A program made the position numbers and the translations under genes. The notes beneath the pieces are model-generated. The model saw only the letters and a program-made list of their open reading frames with translations, made no database searches and was not told the origin of the DNA. A DNA stretch of 64,000 nt from Sphingobium sp. (GTDB lineage: Bacteria > Pseudomonadota > Alphaproteobacteria > Sphingomonadales > Sphingomonadaceae): contig JAGRES010000030.1 in NCBI GenBank assembly GCA_020446425.1, forward strand, positions 1 to 64,000, written 5' to 3'. Of this stretch, positions 1 through 8,624 are shown in pieces; the stretch's first letter is position 1; each line of letters opens with the position of its first letter.

Positions 1-18
1 AGAGGGCCGGTGCGGAAC

Positions 19-37
19 GTTTCAGCATAGCTGAAAC
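19..37. repeat. Short perfect hairpin upstream of the PBP1A gene
   Basis: GTTTCAGC and GCTGAAAC flank a 3-nt ATA loop. No T-run follows, so it does not look like a standard intrinsic terminator. It may be the 3' end structure of a gene outside the window or an operator. A closely related palindrome (GTTTCGGCATGCTGAAAC) lies at 27029-27046. The first 119 bases hold nothing else I can identify. Confidence 0.5.
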
Positions 38-119
38 TGACTCACCGCAAGTGCTGCTTGCCGCCGATTCCGTGGCGAGCTAAGGCGTGTAGATTCAATC
101 GGGTGGACTGAAACACAAC

Positions 120-2243
120 ATGGCGATGCCGCAAAAGGTGAAGATCTGGTTCTGGCGGCTGTTCAAGATCGGCCTGGGGCTCGGCGCGGCAGGCCTGATT
201 GCGCTGGTCGCCGCCGTTGTCGTCGCGATGCAGTCGCTGCCCAGCTTCGAGAGCCTGAAATCCTCGACCAACGGCCAGATGATCCGCGTCCACGCCGCCG
301 ACGGCACGGTCATCGTCTCGCTCGGCCCCAGCTTTGGCCGCTGGCTCGGCTATGACGAGATACCCCGGACGATGAAAAGCGCCATCGTCGCGGTCGAGGA
401 CAAGAGATATCGTTATCACCCCGGCGTCGATCCGGTTGGCATGGCGCGCGCTGCTGTCTTCGCGTTCAACAATCGCGGCACAGGACGCCGCATGCAGGGC
501 GCATCGACGATCACGCAGCAGCTGGCGCGCAATATCTTCCTGAACAACAGCTATTCCATGGGCCGCAAGGTCCGGGAAATGATCCTCGCGCTGGCGCTGG
601 AACGGAAATTCTCGAAGGACCAGATTCTGGAGCTGTATCTGAACAAGGTCTATTTCGGCGGCGGTGCCTATGGCATCGACGCCGCCAGCCGCCGCTTCTT
701 CGGCCATCCCGGCACAAAATTGAGCCTAAGCGAAGCCGCCATCGTCGCCGGGCTGGTGAAAGCACCATCCTATTACAGCCCGACGGCAGACAGCGAAGCC
801 GCGCTGGCCCGCGCGAAGGTGGTGCTGGACGTTATGCGCTCCAACGGCGTGATTTCCGACAGCCAGCGGGAAGGCGCCAACCTCGCCACGGTCAAGATGA
901 CACCGGAAGCGCCGCAAAACAGTGTGCGCTATTTCACCGACTGGGCCCTGCCGCAGCTCGACCTGCTGATCGACGAGCCCAATGAACCGCTTGAGGTATA
1001 TACCACCATTGACCTGAAGATGCAGAAGGCGGCGACAGCCTCTCTGCGCGCCGCCGCGCCCAAGGGAACGCAGGCCGCAATGGTGTCGATGGACCGCGAC
1101 GGTGCAGTGCGTGCGATGGTGGGCGGGCTGGATTATGTCACGTCCAACTATAACCGCGCGACGACGGCGGTGCGCCAGCCCGGATCGGCATTCAAGCTGT
1201 TCGTGTATCTCTCCGCGCTGGAAGGCGGCTATACGCCGGAAACCGGCATAGTCGACGAGCCCGTAGACATTGAGGGATGGAGCCCGCGCAACAGCAATGG
1301 CCGTTATGCCGGTGAAATCAATATCCGCACCGCCTTCGCCTATTCGGTCAATACGGTCGCGGCCAAGTTGGGGCAGGATGTCGGCTTTGGCACCATTGCC
1401 AGCATGGCGCGCCGCTTCGGCGTGACGACCCCGGTCAACACGCGGCCCTCAATGGTGCTCGGCACGTCCGACGTGCGCCTGATCGACATGACCCGCGCCT
1501 TTGCCTCGGTCGCGCGCAAGGGCATCGCCGTCGTGCCCTATGGCATCACCAGAGTCACCACCGCCGATGGCCGCGAGCTGTACAAGCACAGGGACGACAC
1601 GAGCCGCGTACTCGTCGCGCCGTGGGTGGCGGCGGGCATCACCGACCTGCTGCAGACCGCGGTCAACACTGGCACGGGCCGCGCCGCGCAGATCGGCCGC
1701 CCGGTTGCAGGCAAGACCGGCACGACGAGCAGCAACAAGGATGGATGGTTCCTCGGTTTTTCCAGCGGCATCACCACCGGCGTGTGGATGGGCAAGGACA
1801 ATGCAAAGCCGGTAAGCGGCCTTTCCGGCGGTACAGCGCCTGCGCGCGCCTTTGCCAGCTATATGAAAGTGGCAGTGGCCGGTCGCCCGGTCGAGAAATT
1901 CGATACCGAGGTGACCCTGCCCGAATGGCAGCTGGAACCGGATAATGAAGCCTATTTCGGCAGTCCCGACGACCTGCAATATGTGGACGAGGATGGCTAT
2001 CCGATCCCCGGCGTGGTGACGGACCCCGCCTATCCGACCCAGCCCTATGAGGAAGAGAGCGTGGACGACATAATGCCGGATGCGCCTCCCGCACGTATTG
2101 ACCAGGAATGGATCGACAATGTGCTGGGCCGCACGCCGGGACAGAGCGCGCCACCGAAACCCGCCGAACCGAAACCCACGCCGAACAGGCCGCAACCCTC
2201 TGCGCCCGCATCAGGTTCAACCCAGCAGCAGCCTAGGCCGTGA
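120..2243 (+). CDS. Class A penicillin-binding protein (PBP1A family)
   Basis: Bifunctional peptidoglycan synthase: the N-terminal glycosyltransferase polymerises lipid II and the C-terminal transpeptidase cross-links the peptides, on the periplasmic face of the inner membrane. A membrane anchor spans about residues 15-37. The GT51 domain follows, with the catalytic Glu in VEDKRYRYHPG (E93) and the QGASTITQQLARN motif near 126-138. The transpeptidase has the nucleophile motif SAFK (S356, K359), SVN (409-411) and KTGT (532-535). The last 60 or so residues are a Pro-rich, probably disordered tail. The length of 707 aa is normal for the family. A second ATG two codons in is an alternative start. 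The 3' end overlaps the convergent metalloprotease gene by 11 bp. Confidence 0.95.
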   Translation: MAMPQKVKIWFWRLFKIGLGLGAAGLIALVAAVVVAMQSLPSFESLKSSTNGQMIRVHAADGTVIVSLGPSFGRWLGYDEIPRTMKSAIVAVEDKRYRYHPGVDPVGMARAAVFAFNNRGTGRRMQGASTITQQLARNIFLNNSYSMGRKVREMILALALERKFSKDQILELYLNKVYFGGGAYGIDAASRRFFGHPGTKLSLSEAAIVAGLVKAPSYYSPTADSEAALARAKVVLDVMRSNGVISDSQREGANLATVKMTPEAPQNSVRYFTDWALPQLDLLIDEPNEPLEVYTTIDLKMQKAATASLRAAAPKGTQAAMVSMDRDGAVRAMVGGLDYVTSNYNRATTAVRQPGSAFKLFVYLSALEGGYTPETGIVDEPVDIEGWSPRNSNGRYAGEINIRTAFAYSVNTVAAKLGQDVGFGTIASMARRFGVTTPVNTRPSMVLGTSDVRLIDMTRAFASVARKGIAVVPYGITRVTTADGRELYKHRDDTSRVLVAPWVAAGITDLLQTAVNTGTGRAAQIGRPVAGKTGTTSSNKDGWFLGFSSGITTGVWMGKDNAKPVSGLSGGTAPARAFASYMKVAVAGRPVEKFDTEVTLPEWQLEPDNEAYFGSPDDLQYVDEDGYPIPGVVTDPAYPTQPYEEESVDDIMPDAPPARIDQEWIDNVLGRTPGQSAPPKPAEPKPTPNRPQPSAPASGSTQQQPRP

Positions 2244-2943
2244 CGGCGTGAAGGCTGGCGGCATGGCGCCTGAGCCATGCACGCGCCGGCGCGGGATCTT
2301 CCCCCAGCAAGCGCGCATGCGCGGCATGAAAAGCGGGGCTATGGTCCATATGCAGCAGATGCGCGACCTCATGCGCGACAGTAGCCCGGCGCACATCAGG
2401 CGGCGCCAGAATGAGACGCCAGCTATAGCGTATCTCGCCATTGCAGGAGCAACTGCCCCAGCGGCTGCGCGGGTCGCCAATACGGACGGACGCGACCTTC
2501 AGCCCTTCCCTGGCGGCAAATTCATGCGTTTCATCGGTCAGCACGCTGAGAGCGCGCTGCCGCAACCAGCGCATAATGCGCGGCCCAACCGATGCTTCGG
2601 GGCCACCCACATATAATTTCCCACCGGATATTTGGGGGGTGCGGGGGAGGGGCTGGTCCCACATGATCTCATGATTCACCCCCTCAAACGGCACCATCAT
2701 GCCCGGCATCAGGTTGCGCGGCTGTTCCGTCCTGGCAATTTGCCCGCGCACCCATGCCGCCTGTTCCTGCGCCCATCGCACGGCATTTTTCTCATTGCCG
2801 TGCATCGGCATGGAAAGGTTCAGCGCGCCGCACCGGCCGTCATAACGCAAGCGATAGCCGCGCGAGCGGGCATAGCGGCGCACCCGCAGCGGAACCGGCG
2901 TGCCATCAATGTCGATGCTCCACTCAGATTTCGCGCTCGACAA
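2233..2943 (-). CDS. YgjP/SprT-like M48-type metallopeptidase (DUF45)
   Basis: Predicted cytosolic zinc metallopeptidase of the YgjP/WLM-related family. HEVAH (residues 191-195) is the zinc-binding and catalytic motif, and the SRWGSCS motif (160-166) is typical of these proteins. I chose the TTG at 2943 as start because GGAGG sits six bases upstream of it; this gives 236 aa and a 20-bp overlap with the end of the upstream ycgN-like gene. A longer frame reaching ATG at 3030 would be almost wholly inside that gene. The two genes probably form a translationally coupled pair. The substrate is unknown. Confidence 0.88.
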   Translation of the reverse strand: MSSAKSEWSIDIDGTPVPLRVRRYARSRGYRLRYDGRCGALNLSMPMHGNEKNAVRWAQEQAAWVRGQIARTEQPRNLMPGMMVPFEGVNHEIMWDQPLPRTPQISGGKLYVGGPEASVGPRIMRWLRQRALSVLTDETHEFAAREGLKVASVRIGDPRSRWGSCSCNGEIRYSWRLILAPPDVRRATVAHEVAHLLHMDHSPAFHAAHARLLGEDPAPARAWLRRHAASLHAVTA

Positions 2944-3364
2944 GATGGTCCTCCAGATCCTGTCCGTCCGCTTCGTCGACTGTCCAGCCGCGCACCGATT
3001 CCCCGGCGCGGTGCACCGCCTCCCGGTCACCGCATATCAGATAATGCCAGTCGGGCAGCGATTGTCCCTCATGGCGCAGGCGATAGGCGCATGTTTTCGG
3101 CAGCCAGACGATATCGCCCACCGTATCGGGCGTCAGCGATACGCAATCGGGCACATGGTCGCGGCGGTCGGCATAGCTGGTGCAACAGGCCCGGTCCTTG
3201 TCGAGCAAGCGGCAGCATATATTGGTGAAATAGATACGGCCCGTATCCTCGTCTTCGGCCTTGTGCAGGCAACATTTGCCGCAACCGTCGCACAGGGCTT
3301 CCCACTCCGCCGCGCTGAGCGCATCCAATGGCATGGTCCAGAAATTGGGACGGAGAGGCTCCAT
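2924..3364 (-). CDS. YcgN family cysteine-cluster protein (UPF0260)
   Basis: Small cytosolic protein of 146 aa with a conserved cysteine cluster: C25, C28, C31, C32, C50, C51, C60, C61 and C74. The family is thought to bind zinc or an iron-sulphur cluster, but its function is not established. Length and the CDGCGKCCLH motif match YcgN/UPF0260. It lies six bases downstream of the SCO gene and overlaps the metalloprotease gene, so the three are likely one leftward operon. Confidence 0.88.
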   Translation of the reverse strand: MEPLRPNFWTMPLDALSAAEWEALCDGCGKCCLHKAEDEDTGRIYFTNICCRLLDKDRACCTSYADRRDHVPDCVSLTPDTVGDIVWLPKTCAYRLRHEGQSLPDWHYLICGDREAVHRAGESVRGWTVDEADGQDLEDHLVEREI

Positions 3365-3370
3365 AGCGGC

Positions 3371-4012
3371 CTATTTCACCCAGCGATCAAGCGCCTTTGC
3401 CACTTCCCCGGCGCTGCCTTCGTCGATATCCGGCGTGGTGGGATCATCGACAGGGATGAGCGCAATCGGATCGCCTTTCGGCCCGAACAGATAGGGCGTG
3501 CGCGTGTGGCTGACCAGATATTCGGACGCGCCTTCGCTGTCCTCCTTCGAGTAGACGACGACGAACTGTTTCGCGACCGCAGCGATTTGATCCTCTGTAC
3601 CTGTCAGGCCGACAAGGCGCGGATGAAAGGCGGATACATAATTTTTGACAACGTCCGGCGTATCGCGGGCCGGGTCGAGCGTAATGAATATCGGCTGTAC
3701 CCTGGCTGCGCGGTCCGGCGCACTTTTCTCGAACTGGCGGAAACCCTGCGCAATGCGCTGCAGGTCGATCGGGCAGACATCGGGGCAATAGGTATAGCCA
3801 AAATAAAGGAGCCGGTACTGCCCGTCAAAATCGCTCCAGCTGCGCGGTTTGCCGTCCTGATCAGTGAGGGTGAAAGGCCCGCCGATATGCGCGCCAACCA
3901 GGCTGCCCTGGTCCTGCGTGTCCGAAACGGACTGATTATCACTGGTGGAAGGGCTGCATCCGGCGAGCAGCAGAACGCCCAAACCGGCGGAAATCATCAT
4001 CCTGTTCATCAT
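3371..4012 (-). CDS. SCO1/SenC family copper chaperone, lipoprotein
   Basis: Thioredoxin-fold protein that delivers copper to the CuA centre of cytochrome oxidase and may have a thiol redox role. The metal ligands are visible: CPDVC (C76, C80) and H169 in VSHTRTPYLFG. The start at 4012 (MMNRMM...) gives a classical lipoprotein signal with lipobox LLLAGC (C19), so the mature protein should be anchored on the periplasmic face of a membrane. The upstream AAGG is suitably placed; the second ATG at 4009 is equally possible. An in-frame start at 4108 would add 32 residues before the signal peptide and is unlikely. 213 aa. No cytochrome oxidase genes are nearby. Confidence 0.93.
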   Translation of the reverse strand: MMNRMMISAGLGVLLLAGCSPSTSDNQSVSDTQDQGSLVGAHIGGPFTLTDQDGKPRSWSDFDGQYRLLYFGYTYCPDVCPIDLQRIAQGFRQFEKSAPDRAARVQPIFITLDPARDTPDVVKNYVSAFHPRLVGLTGTEDQIAAVAKQFVVVYSKEDSEGASEYLVSHTRTPYLFGPKGDPIALIPVDDPTTPDIDEGSAGEVAKALDRWVK

Positions 4013-4110
4013 GCCGCCAGCCTTGCCGTGATAGAGCGGGCTTGGCAATTGCAAATAGCCGTCTAAAATCGCAGCAAGATGTTTCATTATGCAGGATTGA
4101 AGTGCCAACC

Positions 4111-4716
4111 ATGAAGATCAAGTCCAGCCTGTGCCTCGCGCTCGCCTTCACACTGGCCAGCCCCACCGTGGCGTTGGCGCAATTTTCGGACAGCTATAAT
4201 TTCCTGAAAGCGGTGCGCGACAAGGACGGCGGGAAAGTGACGGAAATCACTGGCAAGCCCGGATCGACCATCGTCAACACCCGCGATCGTTCCACCGGCG
4301 AGACCGCGCTGCACATCGTTACGCAGCGGCGCGACGTCGCATGGCTGGACTTCATGATCGCCAAGGGCGCCAATCCGAACCTGACCGACAATGAAGGCAC
4401 CACGCCGCTGATGCTGGCCACGCGCCTGCGGTTTGTCGAGGGAGCGGAAAAGCTGATCGCGGGCGGCGCGCAGGTCGACAAAACCAACAACAGCGGTGAA
4501 ACCCCGCTCATCCGGGCTGTACAGATGCGCGACATGCCCCTTATCCGCCTGCTGGTCAGCAAGGGCGCTAACCCGAACAAGGCCGATGCCCTCGCGGGCA
4601 TGTCGGCGCGCGATTATGCTGTGCGCGACGGCCGCAGCCAGGCGATCATCGATATTCTCGATTCTGCGGACAAGAAGGCAAAACCCAAGGGCCCGGTGCA
4701 GGGCCCTGTGTTCTGA
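4111..4716 (+). CDS. Exported ankyrin-repeat protein
   Basis: 201 aa from ATG 4111. A signal peptide with a likely cleavage after ALA (residue 23) is followed by about four ankyrin repeats from residue 60 to 185; TGETALHIV, EGTTPLMLA and SGETPLIRA are the recognisable repeat cores. Ankyrin repeats bind proteins; the partner is unknown. The gene is divergent from the SCO gene (98 bp apart) and is the only rightward gene between 2.2 and 11.5 kb. It ends 21 bp from the convergent cell wall hydrolase gene. Function beyond fold is not predictable. Confidence 0.85.
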   Translation: MKIKSSLCLALAFTLASPTVALAQFSDSYNFLKAVRDKDGGKVTEITGKPGSTIVNTRDRSTGETALHIVTQRRDVAWLDFMIAKGANPNLTDNEGTTPLMLATRLRFVEGAEKLIAGGAQVDKTNNSGETPLIRAVQMRDMPLIRLLVSKGANPNKADALAGMSARDYAVRDGRSQAIIDILDSADKKAKPKGPVQGPVF

Positions 4717-4737
4717 CCATTATTGCCCTGAGGGTTC

Positions 4738-5421
4738 TCAGCGATAGAAGATATGGTTGTCGATAACCGCCAGCTTGGCGCGCGTGCGCCAGGCAGGGGA
4801 AACATAGCGCGCATGGAAATAGAGCGCGCCTTCCGCTTCGCTTTCCCATCCGTTGCTCTGCGCGATACGCGCAATCGCCACAGCTTTTTTCCAGGCCGGA
4901 CGGCGGGTTTTCGGCGCTGGCAGACGCCCGCCGCGAACGAAGCTGAACTGCTTGGGCTGCAAAATGACCGCGCACAGGCTGTTGGCGAAGCGCGGTGAGT
5001 GCGAACGGTTAATGATAACACGTGCGACCGCAAGCTGCCCTTCGAGGCTTTCGCTGCGCGATTCATAGAAAACCGCAGTCGCGAGACAATGGGTCTCGGC
5101 ATCTAGCGCCGCCGAGGTATCGGTGTTGCGGACCAGCGCCGCCAGCGACATGTGGCGCGGGGCGCTCAGCAGATCGGCGGGAGTGGACTCTTGTGCGTCA
5201 CCAATCGGCTGCACCACCTCTTTGGCGGGCGCGAAGACAATCTGCTTCTTTTCGGATTCGATGACAGGAATATCGGAATTCGTCCGGGTCGGCTCAACGG
5301 CGCTCTGGGCCGGAACCGTGGGGATGGTTTCATCCGCGTTGGAAACACCGCTGGCGATGACAGCCGTGCAGGAAAACAGGAAAAGCCCCGCCACTACGGC
5401 GGACTTCGAACGGAAGCTCAT
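4738..5421 (-). CDS. SleB-like cell wall hydrolase
   Basis: 227-aa exported protein. Residues 1-30 form a hydrophobic signal sequence. The C-terminal 100 residues are a Hydrolase_2/SleB domain; CLATAVFYESRSESLEGQ contains the conserved glutamate expected for a lytic transglycosylase or amidase-like active site. In spore formers SleB digests cortex; in alphaproteobacteria such proteins are presumed to remodel ordinary peptidoglycan. The middle (30-110) is low complexity. It stands alone, convergent with the ankyrin gene. The 170 bp upstream (5422-5595) shows nothing distinctive. Confidence 0.85.
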   Translation of the reverse strand: MSFRSKSAVVAGLFLFSCTAVIASGVSNADETIPTVPAQSAVEPTRTNSDIPVIESEKKQIVFAPAKEVVQPIGDAQESTPADLLSAPRHMSLAALVRNTDTSAALDAETHCLATAVFYESRSESLEGQLAVARVIINRSHSPRFANSLCAVILQPKQFSFVRGGRLPAPKTRRPAWKKAVAIARIAQSNGWESEAEGALYFHARYVSPAWRTRAKLAVIDNHIFYR

Positions 5422-5595
5422 ATATTTTCAACATTATGCGGTTGGTCGGCCCAAACGCCGCATCCTCTTTTATCTTATCAGACGCTGCGCCGCCCCCCGT
5501 CTGCGTGTTTACCGCTGTCCGTCCCCTGTGACGGCACCCGGCAACCTGCGCGTGGGTTATGCTCGCGGGCCCTATTGAGGATGGAGAGATTAAAG

Positions 5596-5940
5596 TCAAC
5601 AGTCGGTTAAAAGACTCGCGGCGAGCTGTTCTGCGTTCGCGACATCAAGTTCGATCAGCCATAAATCGGGATCGGTTTTGCAGCGACGATCAATATATTG
5701 TGCCAGTTCCTCAGCATTGCCACTATATTTGGCGGCTACCGGAAGAAGCTGGTATCCTCCTGAAAAATCAGGGACTCTTTCGTAAACGCTGGGTTCGCCA
5801 CCACGATGGGCAATTTGCACCATGATGATTCCGCTGATGGCGTCGCCTTTGTGCAACACCGTCGCGAAACCGCCCTCCGCATGCGTCTTGCGGATCAGGG
5901 ATTGTATCAAAATGGAACTGGTGAGCCGCGCCATGATCAA
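5596..5940 (-). CDS. DUF1491 family protein
   Basis: 114-aa cytosolic protein. I recognise the DUF1491 pattern (RLTSSILIQSLIRKTHAEGGFATVLHKGD... and ...DPDLWLIELD). This family is common in alphaproteobacteria and has no known function. A second ATG at 5934 (MARLTS) is an equally good start. It lies 21 bp after the thioesterase gene on the same strand and is probably cotranscribed with it. Confidence 0.8.
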   Translation of the reverse strand: MIMARLTSSILIQSLIRKTHAEGGFATVLHKGDAISGIIMVQIAHRGGEPSVYERVPDFSGGYQLLPVAAKYSGNAEELAQYIDRRCKTDPDLWLIELDVANAEQLAASLLTDC

Positions 5941-5961
5941 AAAATACGCATGGCCGGCATA

Positions 5962-6441
5962 TTAGCCAGCCTGATATCCCGGCAGAGAAGACAGTTCGTG
6001 CTGGGATCGCATGAATGTTCCGGTCCCGCGACCGATCTCTTCCCCGCTGGAATCGACAAGCGCCGCTTCGGCCACATATACCCGTCGCCGTCCGCTGACC
6101 CAGCGGCCCTCGGCGCGAACGCGACCCGCACGCAAAGGCCGGGTGAAGAGCAGGTTGAAACCGGTTGTCAGCAGGAAACGATCGCTCACCAAGCTGTTCG
6201 CGGCATAAAAGGCGGCGTCGTCCAGCATCTTGAAATAGACGGTGCCATGCACCGCCCCGGCAGCGTGATAAACGCTTTCATCGACATCGAATTCGATGAT
6301 CGAATGACCTGCCGACGGAATGACAAGGCTCGATGAAAATTTCCGGTTTATCGGTGCGGACGAATATAACCGCTCAAGCGCGCGAAAATGGGCTTCCTCG
6401 CCGCTTGGAGCAGGCGGCGCATCACCTTCAGGCGGCGTCAC
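5962..6441 (-). CDS. Hot-dog fold acyl-CoA thioesterase (PaaI/4HBT type)
   Basis: 159-aa protein with the hot-dog thioesterase pattern. The HGTVYFKMLDDAAFYAANS segment matches the helix carrying the catalytic acidic residue, and RPLRAGRVRAEGRWVSGRRRVYVAEA matches the strands after it. It likely hydrolyses an acyl- or aryl-CoA; the substrate cannot be told. The start is GTG at 6441 with GAGG just upstream, and it overlaps the end of ptsN by 14 bp, so it is probably translated by coupling. Confidence 0.85.
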   Translation of the reverse strand: MTPPEGDAPPAPSGEEAHFRALERLYSSAPINRKFSSSLVIPSAGHSIIEFDVDESVYHAAGAVHGTVYFKMLDDAAFYAANSLVSDRFLLTTGFNLLFTRPLRAGRVRAEGRWVSGRRRVYVAEAALVDSSGEEIGRGTGTFMRSQHELSSLPGYQAG

Positions 6442-6895
6442 GCGCCTCGTCTCCGGCCAACAGGGCCATCAACGCTTCATCCGAACCCGCGCCGCGCATG
6501 CAGGCGATATTATGGCCGCTACGCAAATAGCGGGAAACCCGCGCAAGGGTCTTCAGATGCTCCGCGCCGCTGTCGACCGGCGACAACAGCGAAAAGACGA
6601 TATCCACGGGTGCGTCGTCAACCGCATCGAAAGCAATCGGTTCTTCGAGACGCAATACGAGGCCGCGCACCTGATCCAGCCCATCGAGCTTGGCATGCGG
6701 AATCGCGATTCCGCCACCAAAACCGGTGGAGCCCAAGCGCTCGCGTTCCATCAGGCGGTCAAAAATTTCTGCCTCATCCAAGCCATAAGCGTCGGACGCA
6801 AGCTCAGCCAGCTTCTGGAACAATTGCTTTTTTCCGGCTACCGGTACCTTGATACGTACCGTTTCCGGAACCAATAAATCATTGAAATCGACCAT
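6428..6895 (-). CDS. ptsN: PTS IIA-like nitrogen regulatory protein PtsN
   Basis: EIIA-Ntr, the terminal phospho-acceptor of the nitrogen PTS. It is phosphorylated on a histidine by NPr and regulates potassium transport and stress signalling in proteobacteria. The active-site segment GFGGGIAIPHAKLDGL contains the phosphorylated His. The start at 6895 (MVDFNDLL) gives 155 aa, normal for PtsN; an ATG at 6922 would add nine residues. It follows hpf on the same strand, the usual proteobacterial neighbourhood, though rpoN is not in this window. Confidence 0.93.
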   Translation of the reverse strand: MVDFNDLLVPETVRIKVPVAGKKQLFQKLAELASDAYGLDEAEIFDRLMERERLGSTGFGGGIAIPHAKLDGLDQVRGLVLRLEEPIAFDAVDDAPVDIVFSLLSPVDSGAEHLKTLARVSRYLRSGHNIACMRGAGSDEALMALLAGDEARDAA

Positions 6896-7056
6896 TAATT
6901 TGCTCTTGTTGCGGTCGAGCATCGCTCGTCCTACAACGCCAACCGCCCCCGCAGCGGCGTTAATGAAACTTAACTCAGGCCCGCGCGCATAAGCGCACAA
7001 GCGCGCCACGTCAACCACGGGCGGGCTCCAATAGCACCTATCTTGTTAAAAAGCCG

Positions 7057-7659
7057 TCAACCGCGCGGCTCCACCCAACCGATCGAACCATCATGGCGGC
7101 GATAGACCATATTGTAGGATGAAGTACCCGCGTTGATGAATAGCAACGCATTGGTATTGCGCAGATCCAGCATCATCACCGCGTCTGAAACCGATGCTTC
7201 GGGAATATCCACCTTGGTTTCGGCGATGATGAGGGGTGCATCTTCTCCCGCCTCATCCTCGTCAGCAGACGCCGCGAAGATGCGATAGGCCGCATCATCA
7301 AGATCGAATCCGTTGAGTCCGGCTTCAGGGTTGCGCGCGGCCTCGGCAGCGGCGGCCTGCTGGTGCCGGTCCTTGAGGCGGCGCATATAACGGCGCAACT
7401 GCTTCTCGATACGGTCGGCCGCCTGATCGAAACAGACATGCGCATCCTGCGCCTCACCCGCGCCTTTCAGTATCAGTCCGGACATCACATGGCAGACGAT
7501 ATCGCAATGAAAGGCGCCATGCGGCGCAGGCCGGAAGGTTACATGAGACGATATCGTCTTGGAGAAATATTTGTCAGCGATGGATTCCAATCGGGTCGAG
7601 ACATGCTGCTGCAGCGCTTCGCCAGTGTCGACTTGATGACCGGAAATACGAATATCCAT
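7057..7659 (-). CDS. hpf: Ribosome hibernation-promoting factor, long form
   Basis: Binds the 30S decoding region and promotes 100S ribosome dimers in stationary phase or starvation. Residues 1-100 form the S30AE domain (MDIRISGHQVDTGEALQQHV...). Residues 140-200 are the C-terminal dimerisation domain (VMMLDLRNTNALLFIN and YRRHDGSIGWVEP), which makes this the long form. The start has a strong AAGGAG about eight bases upstream. It is followed by ptsN after 161 bp. Confidence 0.95.
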   Translation of the reverse strand: MDIRISGHQVDTGEALQQHVSTRLESIADKYFSKTISSHVTFRPAPHGAFHCDIVCHVMSGLILKGAGEAQDAHVCFDQAADRIEKQLRRYMRRLKDRHQQAAAAEAARNPEAGLNGFDLDDAAYRIFAASADEDEAGEDAPLIIAETKVDIPEASVSDAVMMLDLRNTNALLFINAGTSSYNMVYRRHDGSIGWVEPRG

Positions 7660-7719
7660 CTTTTTTCTCCTTGGTATTGCGAAGCCCGGCGGGCGCCGGA
7701 CATCGAGAGGTTTACGGCG

Positions 7720-7796
7720 CTAGTGTGGTGGATTTGAAATACGCCGCATTATGCGGCCTGATCGAGAGCGTATTTCAAATCCATAAACCACACTAG
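7720..7796. repeat. CTAG-bounded imperfect palindrome, copy 1 (77 bp)
   Basis: Left arm 7720-7744 (25 nt) and right arm 7768-7796 (29 nt) are perfect complements except that the right arm carries four extra bases after its outer 10 bp. The loop is 23 nt and contains its own small hairpin, GCCGCA-TTA-TGCGGC. Both ends read CTAGTG inward. It shares architecture and 19 of 29 arm positions with copy 2, which lies in the opposite orientation. It looks like a small non-autonomous palindromic element (REP or MITE type). The parent is unknown. Confidence 0.75.
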
Positions 7797-7809
7797 AATC
7801 CTATAGTTG

Positions 7810-7885
7810 CTAGTGACCCTGATGAATCTGAAGTTCGTTCAACCCTCACAGATATATCAGACGAACTTCAGATTCGGGTCACTAG
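7810..7885. repeat. CTAG-bounded imperfect palindrome, copy 2 (76 bp)
   Basis: Left arm 7810-7838 (29 nt) and right arm 7861-7885 (25 nt) pair perfectly apart from a four-base extra segment after the outer 10 bp of the left arm; the loop is 22 nt. The outer CTAG on the right contains the TAG stop codon of dnaQ, so the element defines the dnaQ C-terminus. It may also act as the 3' end structure of the dnaQ operon, but no T-run follows. Confidence 0.75.
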
Positions 7886-8598
7886 CCCGTCTTGCTGTCC
7901 TCGAAGGACCAGAGGGGATCGCTCAATGTCTCCACAAATTTGCGATGCCTCTGCTGTTCTTCGGGTGAAACGGAAAATAGTCTGGGCGGACGGCTGGGTC
8001 TTTGCGCCGCGTCAATCGTCACATGATTTTCGGAATTCTCGTTCGCCTCTTCCGTGGATTCATCGTCGGCAAAACCCAGGCCGATCTGCCGCCCGCCAGT
8101 CAGCTCGATATAGACCTGCGCCAGAAGTTCGGCGTCGAGAAGCGCGCCATGCTTGACGCGATGACTGCGGTCGATGCCATAGCGCGTGCACAGCGCATCC
8201 AGGCTGTGTTTCGCGCCGGGATGCGCGGTACGGGCCATCGCCACCGTGTCGATCATGCGGTCGAGCGATATTTCCGGGCGGCTGCACAGCTTCAGCTCAT
8301 GATTGAGAAAGCCGAAATCGAACCGCGCATTGTGCGCAACCAGCATCGAATCTTCGAGAAACTCGAGCAGCTCTTCCACCCTGTCGGCAAATAGCGGCTT
8401 GTCGGAGAGAAAGGTCTCGGAAAGGCCATGCACGGCCTGCGCGGAAGCGGGCATGTTGCGCTGTGGATTGAAATAGCAATGATAGGTCGCGCCGGAGGGC
8501 ACCCGGTTGATCAGTTCAATGCATCCGATCTCTACAAGGCGGTCGCCCGTCAGAGGATCAAAACCTGTTGTTTCCGTGTCGAAAATGATTTCGCGCAT
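7882..8598 (-). CDS. dnaQ: DNA polymerase III epsilon subunit (proofreading exonuclease)
   Basis: 3'-5' exonuclease of the replicative polymerase core. Exo I is IIFDTETTGFDP (Asp and Glu metal ligands, residues 4-13), Exo II is in VAHNARFDFGFLNHEL, and Exo III epsilon is HGALLDAELLAQVY. The C-terminal 60 residues (after ADDESTEEANENSEN) correspond to the polymerase-binding tail. 238 aa. It is last in the leftward operon ppsR-maf-aroE-coaE-dnaQ. Its TAG stop lies in the terminal CTAG of the palindromic element at 7810-7885. Confidence 0.96.
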   Translation of the reverse strand: MREIIFDTETTGFDPLTGDRLVEIGCIELINRVPSGATYHCYFNPQRNMPASAQAVHGLSETFLSDKPLFADRVEELLEFLEDSMLVAHNARFDFGFLNHELKLCSRPEISLDRMIDTVAMARTAHPGAKHSLDALCTRYGIDRSHRVKHGALLDAELLAQVYIELTGGRQIGLGFADDESTEEANENSENHVTIDAAQRPSRPPRLFSVSPEEQQRHRKFVETLSDPLWSFEDSKTG

Positions 8599-8624
8599 CG
8601 ACTCTGAGACTCAATCTTTCGCCA

